64,000 nt of DNA from Roseburia hominis. Its GTDB lineage: Bacteria > Bacillota > Clostridia > Lachnospirales > Lachnospiraceae. How positions within the stretch are numbered: the first letter of the stretch is position 1; every line of letters starts with the position of its first letter. Positions 8,487 through 18,179 of this stretch are shown piece by piece. The translations under genes and the position numbers were made by a program. The notes under the pieces were generated by a model. That model saw nothing but the letters and a program-made list of their open reading frames with translations. It made no database searches and had not been told where the DNA came from. The stretch spans positions 1-64,000 of the forward strand of contig NZ_JADYUI010000013.1 of the NCBI RefSeq assembly GCF_021531695.1, written 5' to 3'.

Positions 8487-9896
8487 ATGAAAAGAAGATT
8501 AAAGGTTTATAAAAAGACAGTCAGTATCGTAAATGAAACAGCAACCGGAATGTATGAAAATCTGGTGGGAAAGAAAAAAGGGTTTTTATTAGAGAGTTAT
8601 GATAAGAATTATGATCGCTATACATTCTTTGGGGATGATCCGGAGGAAATCATTACCTCAAAGGGAAATTCCCTTGTTATTCAAAAAAATGATGGAACGA
8701 AAGAGGTAAGAGAAGGAAACCCATTAGAATTACTAAAAGCTTATTATGATGAGTTTGACATCATAAAAGAAAATGAAGAACTCGCATTTTCCGGTGGACT
8801 GGTAGGAAACTTTGGTTATGATTTCGTGCGTTACAGTGAAGTGATACCGGATGATAACCCGGACGAAATCGGAATTGAAACGATTCAGATGATGCTTATG
8901 ACAAGATTTATCATGGTAGACCATGTGGCAGAAACTTTAACAGGAATCGTTTTGGAAGAGGATAGTGTCGAAGGAAAGAAACGGGCACTTAAAACAGCAG
9001 AAGAAATGATAAAAAAAGCCAGAGAAAAACGAAACGAACCGGAAAAATCTTATGTCAAAGACGGTGTTATCGTAAAGAAGTCCGATACCTTAGAAGAGTA
9101 TAGCGAGAAAGTCAATAAAATCAAAGAATACATCAAAGAAGGTCATATTTTCCAGACGGTGTTATCGCAGCGTTGGGCATTGACGACAAAGCAGGATGGA
9201 TTTGAATTATACAAAGCGCTTCGTGTATTGAATCCTTCTCCTTATCTTTATTATTTCAATTTCGGAGAATTTGAGATAATCGGAAGTTCGCCGGAGATGT
9301 TGGTAAAGCAAAGAGAAAATCATATTTATACCTGTCCGATTGCAGGAACCAGAAAAAGGGGAAAAGATGCAGAAGAAGATGAACGCTTAAGAGTTGATTT
9401 GTTAAATGATGAAAAGGAAAAAGCAGAACATGTTATGTTAGTAGATCTCGCGAGAAATGATATGGGACGTATTTCAGAGTTTGGAACGGTAAAGGTAACC
9501 CAGTTCATGCATGTACAGAATTATTCCCATGTCATGCACATCGTTTCTATGGTAGAGGGACAAAAGAAGGGAACGTATCATCCGCTCGATTTGGTTTCTT
9601 CTTTCTTACCGGCAGGAACGTTAAGCGGGGCACCAAAGATTCGTGCGATGGAAATCATTGATGAGTTAGAAACGGTAAGAAGAGGACTTTATGGTGGAGC
9701 GACCGGATACATTGATTTTTCCGGTGATATGGATTTTTGTATTACGATACGAACCATGATTAAGAAGCAGGATAAAGTTTATTTGCAGGCAGGAGCAGGA
9801 ATCGTAGCTGACTCCATACCGGAAAATGAATACAATGAGTGCTGTAACAAAGTAATGGCATTGGCAAAAACATTGATGGAGGAGGAGAACTTATGA
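8487..9896 (+). CDS. trpE: Anthranilate synthase component I
   Basis: Converts chorismate and ammonia (from TrpG) to anthranilate, the first committed step of tryptophan synthesis. The protein has 469 residues. LLES at 34-37 is the conserved tryptophan feedback-inhibition element. The chorismate-binding domain shows [17 protein letters not shown] and the C-terminal GGATGYIDF and [10 protein letters not shown] blocks. The frame is open upstream to 8442, but AGGGAGAGG precedes the ATG at 8487 and homologues start there. The stop overlaps the trpG start (ATGA). It is the first gene behind the Trp T-box. Confidence 0.96.
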   Translation: MKRRLKVYKKTVSIVNETATGMYENLVGKKKGFLLESYDKNYDRYTFFGDDPEEIITSKGNSLVIQKNDGTKEVREGNPLELLKAYYDEFDIIKENEELAFSGGLVGNFGYDFVRYSEVIPDDNPDEIGIETIQMMLMTRFIMVDHVAETLTGIVLEEDSVEGKKRALKTAEEMIKKAREKRNEPEKSYVKDGVIVKKSDTLEEYSEKVNKIKEYIKEGHIFQTVLSQRWALTTKQDGFELYKALRVLNPSPYLYYFNFGEFEIIGSSPEMLVKQRENHIYTCPIAGTRKRGKDAEEDERLRVDLLNDEKEKAEHVMLVDLARNDMGRISEFGTVKVTQFMHVQNYSHVMHIVSMVEGQKKGTYHPLDLVSSFLPAGTLSGAPKIRAMEIIDELETVRRGLYGGATGYIDFSGDMDFCITIRTMIKKQDKVYLQAGAGIVADSIPENEYNECCNKVMALAKTLMEEENL

Positions 9897-10462
9897 TTTT
9901 ACTGATTGATAATTATGATTCATTTACCTATAACCTGTATCAGTATATGGGAATTTTTGAAGATGATATTAAAGTAGTAAGAAATGATAAGATTACGATT
10001 GAGGAAATAAAAGAACTGGCACCGGATCGTATTGTTTTATCACCGGGACCGAAAAGTCCAAAAGAGGCAGGTATCTGTATTGCTGTGATAAAAGAATTTT
10101 ATGACAAGCTTCCAATCCTTGGTATTTGTCTGGGACATCAGTGTATCGGAGAGGCGTTTGGAGCAAACGTTACTTATGCAAAGAAGATTTTTCATGGAAA
10201 ACAGTCGGTGATTTCTCATAAGGGAGACAGTATTTTTACCGGAATTGATACACCGATAAAAGTTGCAAGATATCATTCGCTTGCAGTCCAAAAGGAAGGG
10301 TTACCGGATTGTTTAAAAATTCTTGCCGAGACAGAAGATGGAGAAATCATGGCGATGCGTCATAAGGATTATCCGATAGTAGGCTTACAGTTCCATCCGG
10401 AATCCATTTATACGGATCATGGAAAACGTATGATAGAGAACTTTATTAACGGCGTGATTTAG
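9893..10462 (+). CDS. trpG: Anthranilate synthase component II (glutamine amidotransferase)
   Basis: Class I glutamine amidotransferase subunit of 189 residues that supplies ammonia to TrpE. The DNYDSFTYNL start, nucleophile Cys79 in GICLGHQ, and His168/Glu170 in QFHPES complete the catalytic triad. Its start codon overlaps the trpE stop by four bases, consistent with translational coupling of the two subunits. The sequence resembles both TrpG and PabA, which can be shared between pathways; the operon position favours TrpG. Confidence 0.95.
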   Translation: MILLIDNYDSFTYNLYQYMGIFEDDIKVVRNDKITIEEIKELAPDRIVLSPGPKSPKEAGICIAVIKEFYDKLPILGICLGHQCIGEAFGANVTYAKKIFHGKQSVISHKGDSIFTGIDTPIKVARYHSLAVQKEGLPDCLKILAETEDGEIMAMRHKDYPIVGLQFHPESIYTDHGKRMIENFINGVI

Positions 10463-10475
10463 AAAGGAAAAACGC

Positions 10476-11261
10476 ATGATTTTAGATGAAATTGTAGCAG
10501 ATAAAAAGGTTCGTCTGCCGGAGCATAAAGAAAAAATAAGCGAAAACGAGATGAAAAAGCTGGCAGCGGCATACAAAGGGAAGACACATTCTTTTTATGA
10601 AGCATTAAAAAAACCGGGACTTTCTATTATAGGAGAATTTAAAAAAGCTTCTCCAAGTCTTGGGGAGATTCCACAGAAAATGGATTTGCTGGACCGGATT
10701 GTGGAATACAATGCTTCGGTAGATGCAATTTCCTGTCTGACCGAGGAAGATCATTTTCATGGAAATGTGGAGTATTTAAAGCAGATTCGTGAAAAATCAG
10801 ACCTTCCGATTTTAAGAAAAGACTTTATGATTGATGAATATCAGTTTTATGAAGCAAAGGCGATCGGAGCAGATGCAATTCTTCTGATTGCGGCGATTTT
10901 GGATGATGAACAGTTAAAAGAATTTTATGCCCTGACAAGAAGCCTGAAAATGGATGCCTTAGTTGAGGTGCATGATGAAGAAGAAATGGAACGGGCGTTA
11001 AAGCTTGATGCAAGAATTATTGGTGTAAATAACAGAAATCTTAAGGATTTCACGATTTCGCTTGATACAACAAAGCGTTTGCGCAGAATGGTAGGAAAAG
11101 ATAAGGTGTTCGTTGCAGAAAGCGGAATTGTAAGCGATGAAGATGTACTGTTTTTAAAAGAACAAGAGGTGGATGCATTTCTAATCGGCAGGGCATTTAT
11201 GGAAGCCGACAATCCAAGAGAGCTGGCAAAGCACTGGAAGACCTTACAGGATGCGAAATAA
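10476..11261 (+). CDS. trpC: Indole-3-glycerol phosphate synthase
   Basis: TIM-barrel enzyme of 261 residues that closes CdRP to indole-3-glycerol phosphate. Diagnostic segments are SIIGEFKKASPSLGEI (catalytic Lys), LRKDFMIDEYQF (general acid Lys and flanking), VEVHDEEE, GVNNRNLKDF and VAESGI. AGAAAGG precedes the ATG, 13 bp after trpG. It lies directly after trpG because trpD, usually in between, has been moved to the operon end. Confidence 0.96.
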   Translation: MILDEIVADKKVRLPEHKEKISENEMKKLAAAYKGKTHSFYEALKKPGLSIIGEFKKASPSLGEIPQKMDLLDRIVEYNASVDAISCLTEEDHFHGNVEYLKQIREKSDLPILRKDFMIDEYQFYEAKAIGADAILLIAAILDDEQLKEFYALTRSLKMDALVEVHDEEEMERALKLDARIIGVNNRNLKDFTISLDTTKRLRRMVGKDKVFVAESGIVSDEDVLFLKEQEVDAFLIGRAFMEADNPRELAKHWKTLQDAK

Positions 11262-11284
11262 TGGAAAGTAATTGAGGACAGTGT

Positions 11285-11956
11285 ATGGAGCAGAAAAGAA
11301 AAACACCACAGATTAAGATTTGCGGAATTACAAGAAAAGAAGAGGCGGATTTTTTGAATGAAGCAAAAGCAGACTATGCCGGATTTGTATTTTTTGAAAA
11401 AAGTAAACGGAATATTTCATTTGAAGCGGCAGGTGAGATTTTTCCACTGTTAGAAAAAGAAATCAAAAAGGTGGCTGTTTTTGTAAGTCCGACTTTGGAA
11501 GAGATAAAAAAAGCAGAAGAAATCGGGATAGACATCATTCAGGTACATGGGACTATGAGGCAGGAAATCTGCAAAAAGAGCAGGCATCCAATCTGGCGTG
11601 CCTACAATATAAAAAATAATTTCGGTGAGGAAAAGCAAAGTCTGAAGCAGTTATTTTGTGAAGATTTTAACGAAGAAAGCGGGATATCCGGAATAGTGAT
11701 TGACGGTGCCGAGTACGGAAGCGGAAAAACATTTGACTGGAATGACAAAGTGGAGTTACTTTCTCTTCAAAATGAATTTAAGGCGATGCAGTTTATTCTT
11801 GCCGGCGGGTTAAATGTAGGCAATGTAGCCGAGGGAATTTCAATTTTTAAACCGGATATCGTAGATGTGAGTTCCGGTGTGGAAAATGAGAATGGAATCG
11901 GAAAAAATAGAGAAAAAATTTTAGAGTTTGTAAGAAAGGTGAGAACATATGAGTAA
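11285..11956 (+). CDS. trpF: Phosphoribosylanthranilate isomerase
   Basis: Converts N-phosphoribosyl anthranilate to CdRP. Canonical N-terminus [13 protein letters not shown] with the catalytic Cys, the [12 protein letters not shown] segment, [15 protein letters not shown] with the catalytic Asp, [10 protein letters not shown] and VDVSSGVE. The 223-residue length is usual. The last eight bases overlap the trpB start, indicating coupled translation. Confidence 0.95.
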   Translation: MEQKRKTPQIKICGITRKEEADFLNEAKADYAGFVFFEKSKRNISFEAAGEIFPLLEKEIKKVAVFVSPTLEEIKKAEEIGIDIIQVHGTMRQEICKKSRHPIWRAYNIKNNFGEEKQSLKQLFCEDFNEESGISGIVIDGAEYGSGKTFDWNDKVELLSLQNEFKAMQFILAGGLNVGNVAEGISIFKPDIVDVSSGVENENGIGKNREKILEFVRKVRTYE

Positions 11957-13136
11957 GAAAACATATTATGGAGAGTTCGGCGGACAGTTTGTTTCCGAAT
12001 CTTTAATGAATACACTACAGGAGATTGATGCGGCATTTGAAGAAGCAATCAAAGATGAAAAATTTTTAAAAGAGTATCATTACTACTTAAAGCAGTATGT
12101 AGGCAGAGAAACGCCGCTTTATTTTGCAGAGCGTTTAAGTGAAAAATATAAAACAAAGATTTATTTGAAACGAGAAGATTTAAATCATACCGGTGCGCAC
12201 AAGATCAATAACGTCATGGGACAGATTCTTTTAGCAAAACGAATGGGCAAGAAAAAAGTTATTGCAGAGACCGGTGCCGGACAGCACGGCGTGGCAACAG
12301 CAACGGTTGCAGCACTTTTTAATATGGAATGTACGGTTTATATGGGTGCAGAGGACATCAAACGTCAGGCACTCAATGTTATGCGGATGGAAATGCTTGG
12401 AGCGAAGGTAGTAAGTGTAACATCAGGAAGTAACACCTTAAAGGATGCAACGAACGAGGCGATTAGAAACTGGGCAAAAACAGCAGAGGATACATTCTAT
12501 GTGATTGGCTCTGCAGTAGGACCATACCCATATCCAAAGATGGTAAAGGAATTCCAGAGCGTGATAAGTCGTGAAGCCAAAAAACAGATTTTAGAGGCAG
12601 AAGGAAGAATGCCGGATGTTGTGATGGCATGTGTTGGCGGTGGTTCCAATTCAATTGGTATGTTTGCAGATTTTATTGAGGAAAAAGATGTAAGATTAAT
12701 CGGTGTTGAGGCAGCCGGACTTGGAATTGAAACCGGAAAGCATGCAAGTGCGATGGCACTTGGAAAAATGGGTGTCTTACATGGAATGAAATCTTATTTA
12801 TTGCAGGATGAAAACGGAAATATCGAGCTCGCACACTCGATTTCTGCAGGACTGGATTATCCGGGTGTGGGACCGGAGCATGCATATCTTAGGGATTCCG
12901 GCAGAGCAGAGTATGTTTCCATTACCGATGTGGAAGCGATGGATGCATTAATGGAGTTATGTAAACTCGAAGGAATTATACCGGCAATTGAAAGTGCACA
13001 CGCAGTTGCTTATGCAATAAAATTGGCAAAGGAATTAAAAGAAGATGATATTACCATCATTTGTTTGTCCGGTCGCGGAGATAAAGATGTAAATACAATT
13101 TCAGATTATCTGGCAGGCAAAGGTTATTTGAATTAG
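11949..13136 (+). CDS. trpB: Tryptophan synthase beta chain
   Basis: PLP enzyme of 395 residues that condenses indole with serine. The PLP lysine is Lys85 in HTGAHKINN, the phosphate-binding loop is GGGSNSIG near 231, and ETGAGQHG is the substrate carboxylate loop. The N-terminal YGEFGGQFV block is typical of TrpB1, the type that partners TrpA. It overlaps trpF and is followed after nine bases by trpA, consistent with an alpha2beta2 complex. Confidence 0.97.
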   Translation: MSKKTYYGEFGGQFVSESLMNTLQEIDAAFEEAIKDEKFLKEYHYYLKQYVGRETPLYFAERLSEKYKTKIYLKREDLNHTGAHKINNVMGQILLAKRMGKKKVIAETGAGQHGVATATVAALFNMECTVYMGAEDIKRQALNVMRMEMLGAKVVSVTSGSNTLKDATNEAIRNWAKTAEDTFYVIGSAVGPYPYPKMVKEFQSVISREAKKQILEAEGRMPDVVMACVGGGSNSIGMFADFIEEKDVRLIGVEAAGLGIETGKHASAMALGKMGVLHGMKSYLLQDENGNIELAHSISAGLDYPGVGPEHAYLRDSGRAEYVSITDVEAMDALMELCKLEGIIPAIESAHAVAYAIKLAKELKEDDITIICLSGRGDKDVNTISDYLAGKGYLN

Positions 13137-13145
13137 GAGGCTATT

Positions 13146-13940
13146 ATGAATCGAATTGAAAATAAATTAAATACATTAAAAGAAAAAAATGAAAAGGCAT
13201 TTATTACTTATGTTACGGCAGGTTTTCCGGACTTAGAGAGAACCAAGGAAGTTATAAAAGTGCAGGAAGAAGCAGGAACAGATATCATTGAGCTTGGTGT
13301 TCCGTTTTCGGATCCGACGGCAGACGGTCCGGTGATTCAGGATGCTTCTTATCGTGCCATCTGTGGAGGAACGACCTTAAAAAAAGTCTTTAAGCTTGTA
13401 GAGGAATTAAGAGCCGAGCAGGTGGAAATTCCACTGGTATTTATGCTTTATTATAATACCATTATGTTTTACGGAGTAGAGGCATTTGTAAAAGAATGTG
13501 AGCGTGTCGGTGTAGACGGACTTATCATTCCGGATCTTCCGATGGAAGAACAAGATCAAATCAAAGAAGCATTAAAAGGACAGGATGATACCATTTTATT
13601 GCAGCTTGTTTCTCCGGTTTCAAAGCAGAGAATTCCGGAAATCTTAGATGGAGCAAGAGGATTTGTTTACTGCGTGTCTTCTATGGGGGTTACCGGTCAG
13701 GCAGCACAGTTCCATAAGGAAGTTATAAATTATTTATCGGACGTAAAAAAACAGTCAAAGATTCCGGTTATGATGGGCTTTGGAATTCGTACGGCAGCGG
13801 ATGTCGCACCTATGAAGGATATTATTGACGGAGCCATTGTAGGAACAAATTTTATCCGTTTGTTTGAAGAAAGTAATTTTGATATGGGAGTAGTAAGAGA
13901 GTATTGTGAGACTTTTAAAACAGAATTAAATGCATTATAA
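13146..13940 (+). CDS. trpA: Tryptophan synthase alpha chain
   Basis: TIM barrel of 264 residues that releases indole from indole-3-glycerol phosphate and channels it to TrpB. The two catalytic residues fall at Glu49 (IIELGVPFSDP) and Asp60 (TADGPVIQ), the same numbering as the well-studied Salmonella enzyme. TAGFPDLE, VYCVSSMGVTG and GFGIRTAADV are also present. TTAGGAGG lies before the ATG. Confidence 0.97.
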   Translation: MNRIENKLNTLKEKNEKAFITYVTAGFPDLERTKEVIKVQEEAGTDIIELGVPFSDPTADGPVIQDASYRAICGGTTLKKVFKLVEELRAEQVEIPLVFMLYYNTIMFYGVEAFVKECERVGVDGLIIPDLPMEEQDQIKEALKGQDDTILLQLVSPVSKQRIPEILDGARGFVYCVSSMGVTGQAAQFHKEVINYLSDVKKQSKIPVMMGFGIRTAADVAPMKDIIDGAIVGTNFIRLFEESNFDMGVVREYCETFKTELNAL

Positions 13941-13977
13941 ATACGAATAAAACAACAGAAAGCGAAAGGAGAACGCC

Positions 13978-14988
13978 ATGAAAGAATTAATTGCAAAAGT
14001 AGTGGAAGGAAAAGATTTAACGGAAGAAGAAGCAAAAAAAGGCATGGAGATTTTATTGAGCGGAGAAGCAACACAGGCACAGATTGGTTCCTTTTTAACG
14101 GCACTTCGTATGAAAGGTGAGACGTTAGAGGAATTGGTCGGATTTGCATCCGTTCTTCGTGACAAGGCAGAAACAATTTCACCAAAAGTCGGTAATTATG
14201 TGGATTTAGTCGGAACCGGCGGGGATTGTACTTATACTTTTAATATTTCAACAACGTCTGCATTTGCAGTTGCAGCGGCTGGGCTTCCGGTTGCCAAACA
14301 TGGAAACCGTTCTATTTCGTCAAAATCCGGTGCAGGTGATGTATTAGAAGAATTGGGTGTTAATATCATGGCAGAACCTGCTACGGTTGAGCGCTGTGTG
14401 AATGAGGCAGGCATCGGTTTTATGTTTGCACAGTTGTTTAATAAGTCAATGAAATATGTTGGTCAGGCAAGAAAAGAGATGGGAGTTCGTACCGTATTTA
14501 ATATTTTAGGGCCGCTTGCCAATCCGTCCAGAGCCAAAAATATGGTAGTAGGTGTGTATTCTCCGATGCTTACGGAAGTAGTTGCAAAAGCAATGGCAAG
14601 ACTCGGAGTGGAGCGTGCTTTTGTCGTAAGCGGTGCTGACAATATGGATGAAATTACTTTGACCGGAACAACAACGATTTCAGAGATTAAAGATGGAGAG
14701 GTAAAAACATTTCAGTTTACACCGGAGGAAGTCGGTTTAAAGACCTGCAGTTTAGAAGAACTTCGCGGTGGTGACGGAAAAGAAAATGCGAAAATCACAA
14801 AAGCAATTTTATCCGGCGAAGAAAAGGGACCAAAGCGTGATATTGTTCTTTTAAATGCCGGGGCAACACTTTATGTCGGAGGAATTGCAAAAGACATAAA
14901 AGAAGGAATTAAGCTTGCAGCAGAGGTTATTGATTCCGGAAAAGCAAAAGCTGTGTTGGATAAATTAGTGGAAGAATCCAATAAATAA
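13978..14988 (+). CDS. trpD: Anthranilate phosphoribosyltransferase
   Basis: Transfers the phosphoribosyl group of PRPP to anthranilate. The 336-residue protein shows GTGGD at 79-83 (PRPP loop), NISTTSAF, KHGNRSISSKSGAGD from residue 107, and NPSRAKNMVVGVYSP. It stands last in the operon, 37 bp after trpA with its own AAAGGAG, although in most Clostridia it lies between trpG and trpC. No terminator separates it from trpA, so T-box control should extend to it. It is intact, so the pathway from chorismate to Trp is complete in this operon. Confidence 0.96.
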   Translation: MKELIAKVVEGKDLTEEEAKKGMEILLSGEATQAQIGSFLTALRMKGETLEELVGFASVLRDKAETISPKVGNYVDLVGTGGDCTYTFNISTTSAFAVAAAGLPVAKHGNRSISSKSGAGDVLEELGVNIMAEPATVERCVNEAGIGFMFAQLFNKSMKYVGQARKEMGVRTVFNILGPLANPSRAKNMVVGVYSPMLTEVVAKAMARLGVERAFVVSGADNMDEITLTGTTTISEIKDGEVKTFQFTPEEVGLKTCSLEELRGGDGKENAKITKAILSGEEKGPKRDIVLLNAGATLYVGGIAKDIKEGIKLAAEVIDSGKAKAVLDKLVEESNK

Positions 14989-15037
14989 GGAAAGGCGTTT
15001 TGTACTAATTCTGATTTGACATACTAAGATTATGTAC

Positions 15038-15341
15038 TGCTTCTTTTGCAAAAAATTCTTGGTAAACACCAGAAAAGAAAATGCCGCCTGCAAAAAAGAC
15101 CTGAACCGTCTTCCTTGTTTTTCTAAGAGTCCGTCGGAAAAGCTTCGATTACAGTGCTGCTCCCACAACTCGCCTTGCAGACAGTGGATGTTTGAGCGTT
15201 CTTGTGCTCACACATATGTCTGCAGCATGATTGCTTTCCCGGCTTTCACTCTAAGAAAAACAGCGAAAGACTAGAAGGTCTTTTTTGCAGGCGGCATTTT
15301 CTTTTCTGGTGTTTCATCAAAACATGTGCGCAAAAGAAGCA
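15038..15341 (+). repeat. Long hairpin element, module A copy 1
   Basis: Near-palindromic 304-bp unit. The ends are TGCTTCTTTTGC and GCAAAAGAAGCA. The arms 15067-15101 and 15277-15311 are a perfect 35-bp inverted repeat, and pairing continues inward (GTTTTTCTAAGAGT against ACTCTAAGAAAAAC). Copies 2 and 3 at 48412-48710 and 53674-53972 share sequence over the whole length plus flanks CTAAGATTATG and GGGATATAC. No transposase or ORF is present. Confidence 0.92.
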
Positions 15342-15445
15342 GGGATATACTTTTGCGTAAAAACAAATATGCTGTATGTAAAAAATGGACAATTTTGTAT
15401 CAGTAGGCGTGAAAGTCTCTACCGATAAGCCACGAAGTGGCAATG

Positions 15446-15486
15446 GCTCATGAGCACAAAGTGGATTACAAATGTCCACTTTACCA
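15446..15486 (+). repeat. Short palindromic repeat, divergent copy R4
   Basis: CTCATGAGCACAAAGTGGA, loop TTACAAATG, then TCCACTTTACC. It has the same layout as the 30770 and 35149 copies, with compensatory changes (AAGCGGA/TCCGCTT becomes AAGTGGA/TCCACTT), so the stem is kept. Confidence 0.65.
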
Positions 15487-15561
15487 TAAGAACATACAAA
15501 AATCCGTTGTTTGCGAGATGAGTTGTGAATGCAGCATTGTAATCGAAGTTTTTCGTGACAG
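15485..15561 (-). repeat. Decayed half copy of module A
   Basis: AAGAACATACAAAAATCC and GCATTGTAATCGAAG correspond to the module A interior read in the opposite orientation to copy 1 (compare AAGAACATAAAAAAATCC and GCACTGTAATCGAAG in 53808-53870). Only one half is left and it has many substitutions. Confidence 0.65.
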
Positions 15562-15583
15562 AGAAAACGTTTCGGAAGCTCTA

Positions 15584-15841
15584 CCGCTGGAAATGATTTT
15601 TTTGAATTTCATGATGCTTAAAATTCCTTATGCTGCCAAAAGAGAATTTTTGATTTTTTGTTTTTGCCACGAAGACATCCAAGGAGAAATGTCCGGCAGG
15701 AAAAGACGATATTGTCTTTTCTCTGACGAACATTTTGACAAAGGATGTCGAAGTTTAAAAAAACAAAAATCATCGAAAAAAGTTCTCTTGCAGCTTAGGA
15801 ATTTTTGCAGAATGAACCCTGATAAAAAATCATTCCAGCGG
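15584..15841 (+). repeat. Long hairpin element, module C
   Basis: 258-bp near-palindrome unrelated in sequence to A or B. Ends CCGCTGGAAATGATTTTTT and AAAAAATCATTCCAGCGG, inner arms around 15625-15680 and 15745-15800 (GACATCC / GGATGTC; CCAAAAGAGAA / TTCTCTTG), and a central stem GGAAAAGAC / GTCTTTTC around 15700. A single copy is seen in the window. Confidence 0.8.
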
Positions 15842-16019
15842 TGAGCGTCAAAAAATTTGTACATTACATATAAAAAAAGAATCTTTTGTTCTAAAGAGAA
15901 AATCAAGATGGAAAAATCTGAAAAAAAGTGCTATACTTGTCTAATGATATGAAAAATATTCGTTTCGTGGAAATAAATAGAAGCGAATCTTGAATATTGC
16001 GAAGGAAGATGGAGGACGT

Positions 16020-17111
16020 ATGAAGAATTTTATTGGTATAGGGCGGGGAAATGCAGAAGCTGCTTTGGAACAGGCAACAAAAGGATTGGTAAATCCAAGC
16101 ATGATTCTGTTTATGACTTCTTATGAAAAGGTGGAAAAAACAGCAGCATCCATATGTGAAAAATTCCCGAATATTCCATCAATTGGAACAATTGGAACAA
16201 CTCTTTCAAAAGGAGTGTCCGGGGATGACAATACCGTTATTCTTGGATTATTCGAAGATGCAAAGATAAACTGTGGAGTGATAAAACATTTGAGCACGGC
16301 ACCGGTAGCTTATGTTCATGAGATAGAAAAAAAGATTGCAGAAGTGGCACCGGGGAGAGAAGATACCGTATGTATTGAATTTTGTACGGGATATGAAGAG
16401 AGACTGGTAACAACCTTAAATGCCTGCTTTGAGAAAAAGGGGATTCAGTTAGCTGGTGGAACTGTATTTGGAGTACCGGATGGGAAAGAAGCAGTCGTTG
16501 CCTATAATGGAAAGTTGTATCAGGATGCCTGTGTTTATGCATTGATTAAGAATACAACAGGAAAAGTCAAGGTATTTAAAGAAAATATTTATAAAAAGAG
16601 CGATAATGCAAAATCTCATTTTGCAACAAAAGTAAATGTGGATAAAAAATCTTTAATCGAACTGGATGGCAGACCGGCAGCAACCGTGTATAGTGAAGAA
16701 CTGGGGATTTCGCGGGATAAAATCATTGAAAACGTATTTAATAATCCGATGGGAAGAGCGGTCGGTGAGCAGGTATTTATTTCTTCCATGAAAGAACTTG
16801 CTCCAAATGGTGAATTGATAAATTTTAAGCGAATCAATGAAAATGACTGTATTTATTTCCTTGAGCTGGATGATTATAAGGCTTCAGAGGAAGAAATGCG
16901 CAGCATGATTCGTTCTGAGATGAAAAATGTTTCTCTTATTTTGTCTATAGACTGTATTTATAGGTATCTTTTGTATCAAAATGAAGGGTATTTTGACACT
17001 TATGTAAAGGACATGGCAACATTCGGAAATCACATCGGAATCGTAGGTGGCGGTGAACAGTTTAACAACCAGCATGTGAATCAGACAATGGTATGTGCAG
17101 TATTTGAATAG
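16020..17111 (+). CDS. FIST-domain sensory protein
   Basis: Cytoplasmic protein of 363 residues with FIST N and FIST C domains, a small-ligand sensory module found with signalling proteins. [16 protein letters not shown] at the start, [15 protein letters not shown] and the C-terminal [18 protein letters not shown] are the parts that led to this call. GGAGG lies four bases before the ATG; a TTG 30 bases upstream is also in frame but lacks a binding site. The gene is followed after 11 bp by a soluble chemoreceptor, so it probably provides ligand input to that receptor (inference). The ligand is unknown; amino acids have been proposed for the family. Confidence 0.82.
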   Translation: MKNFIGIGRGNAEAALEQATKGLVNPSMILFMTSYEKVEKTAASICEKFPNIPSIGTIGTTLSKGVSGDDNTVILGLFEDAKINCGVIKHLSTAPVAYVHEIEKKIAEVAPGREDTVCIEFCTGYEERLVTTLNACFEKKGIQLAGGTVFGVPDGKEAVVAYNGKLYQDACVYALIKNTTGKVKVFKENIYKKSDNAKSHFATKVNVDKKSLIELDGRPAATVYSEELGISRDKIIENVFNNPMGRAVGEQVFISSMKELAPNGELINFKRINENDCIYFLELDDYKASEEEMRSMIRSEMKNVSLILSIDCIYRYLLYQNEGYFDTYVKDMATFGNHIGIVGGGEQFNNQHVNQTMVCAVFE

Positions 17112-17122
17112 GAGATAGAAAA

Positions 17123-18097
17123 ATGTTTTGGAATAAAAAAAGTGAAGTGAGTGCAAACAGCACACAGGAAACTTCGGAGAATAAAAAATCAGATTTACAG
17201 GATGAGTTGCATGCATTATCTTTTTTAAGTAAGTTTGTAATAGAAAAAAAGGATGCATTAGCAGAAGAAGAAACGAAAACGGTAAATGGCTTGGAAAAAG
17301 TTCGTGATTCTTATACACAGGCAATTGAAAACAATAGTAAAATCAGTGGTTCTTTGAATGCAATCGGACAGGAATTTGAAAAAGTAGGAGATACTTCAGA
17401 AGAATTTAAAGAAGTCGTTGCAAAGGTTAGTGAAGTGGCAGATAATGCAATGAAGGATATGCAGGAATTAAAAGACAGCTCCAAAAAAGTAGAAGAGCAG
17501 TTTGATGAGATTGCCAGTATTTATGAAGAGTTCCAGAAAGGATTTACTGCAATCCAGGAAGCAATGCAAAATATTGTGGGTGTTGCAAACCAGACGAACC
17601 TTTTGGCATTAAATGCATCCATTGAGGCAGCAAGGGCGGGAGAGCATGGAAAAGGTTTTGCTGTTGTAGCTGATGAAGTTACCAAGCTTTCTATTGGAAT
17701 CAAAGATCTTGCCGGAGTGGTAAATAAGAGTATGGAAGAGTTGCAGAATAACTCAGAGCGTCTTACAATTTCTTTGCAGGGAGCACATGAAGCTCTTGAT
17801 GTGTCAAAAGAACAGATGGATAATACAGAGCAGGTCTTTGGGCGGATTAATGAGTCTCTTTCCAGTGTGGAAGGTGTTCAGGAGGAAATAAAAAGTGCAG
17901 TGCAGGATTGTTCTCAGATGGTAGATTCTATCCAGACGGACATGGAAGGCTACGAGGTACAGTATGCAAAAGTCATGGATAACATTGAGAATATGAAAGG
18001 TATGTTGACACAGAAAGGCTTTTTGTACGAAGATATTTCAAATATGATGGAGCAGGCAGAGCCATTGATTCAGACTATGAGAAAAAAGATGGTATAA
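17123..18097 (+). CDS. Soluble methyl-accepting chemotaxis protein
   Basis: Chemoreceptor of 324 residues without transmembrane segments or signal peptide. The sequence is helical throughout, with the conserved signalling tip [19 protein letters not shown] near residues 157-175 followed by GFAVVADEV. It lacks an obvious sensor domain of its own (about 60 polar N-terminal residues only), so it probably depends on the FIST protein encoded just upstream. It would signal to CheA/CheW, which are not in this window. A terminator follows directly. Confidence 0.88.
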   Translation: MFWNKKSEVSANSTQETSENKKSDLQDELHALSFLSKFVIEKKDALAEEETKTVNGLEKVRDSYTQAIENNSKISGSLNAIGQEFEKVGDTSEEFKEVVAKVSEVADNAMKDMQELKDSSKKVEEQFDEIASIYEEFQKGFTAIQEAMQNIVGVANQTNLLALNASIEAARAGEHGKGFAVVADEVTKLSIGIKDLAGVVNKSMEELQNNSERLTISLQGAHEALDVSKEQMDNTEQVFGRINESLSSVEGVQEEIKSAVQDCSQMVDSIQTDMEGYEVQYAKVMDNIENMKGMLTQKGFLYEDISNMMEQAEPLIQTMRKKMV

Positions 18098-18099
18098 GA

Positions 18100-18145
18100 A
18101 AAAAGCTTCACTTGCAGGTTAAGGCTTGCAAGTGGAGCTTTTTTG
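18100..18145 (+). terminator. Terminator after the chemoreceptor
   Basis: AAAAAGCTTCACTTGCA / TGCAAGTGGAGCTTTTTT stem with T run; A and T runs on both sides mean it could also serve the convergent - strand gene ending at 18180. Confidence 0.88.
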
Positions 18146-18179
18146 TTGTATACAAAGCACACGTTTGTTCTAACAAAAT

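Larger units (their letters stand above)
14989..16019. other. Gene-free block of long hairpin repeats
   Basis: About 1 kb after trpD with no coding signal. It contains module A copy 1 (15038-15341), a divergent short palindrome (15446-15486), a decayed inverted half of module A (15485-15561), module C (15584-15841), and then a TATACT -10-like box at 15932-15937 upstream of the FIST gene. No classical T-tailed terminator follows trpD; the module A hairpin is the first strong structure. Confidence 0.75.

Noticed and set aside
15024-15350. Integron attC site or retron RNA
   Set aside because: No integrase or reverse transcriptase gene in the window, and the size and symmetric design do not fit either class.
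15437-15844. 135-codon open frame after module A copy 1
   Set aside because: It runs through a decayed repeat and module C; composition and lack of ribosome binding site argue against coding.
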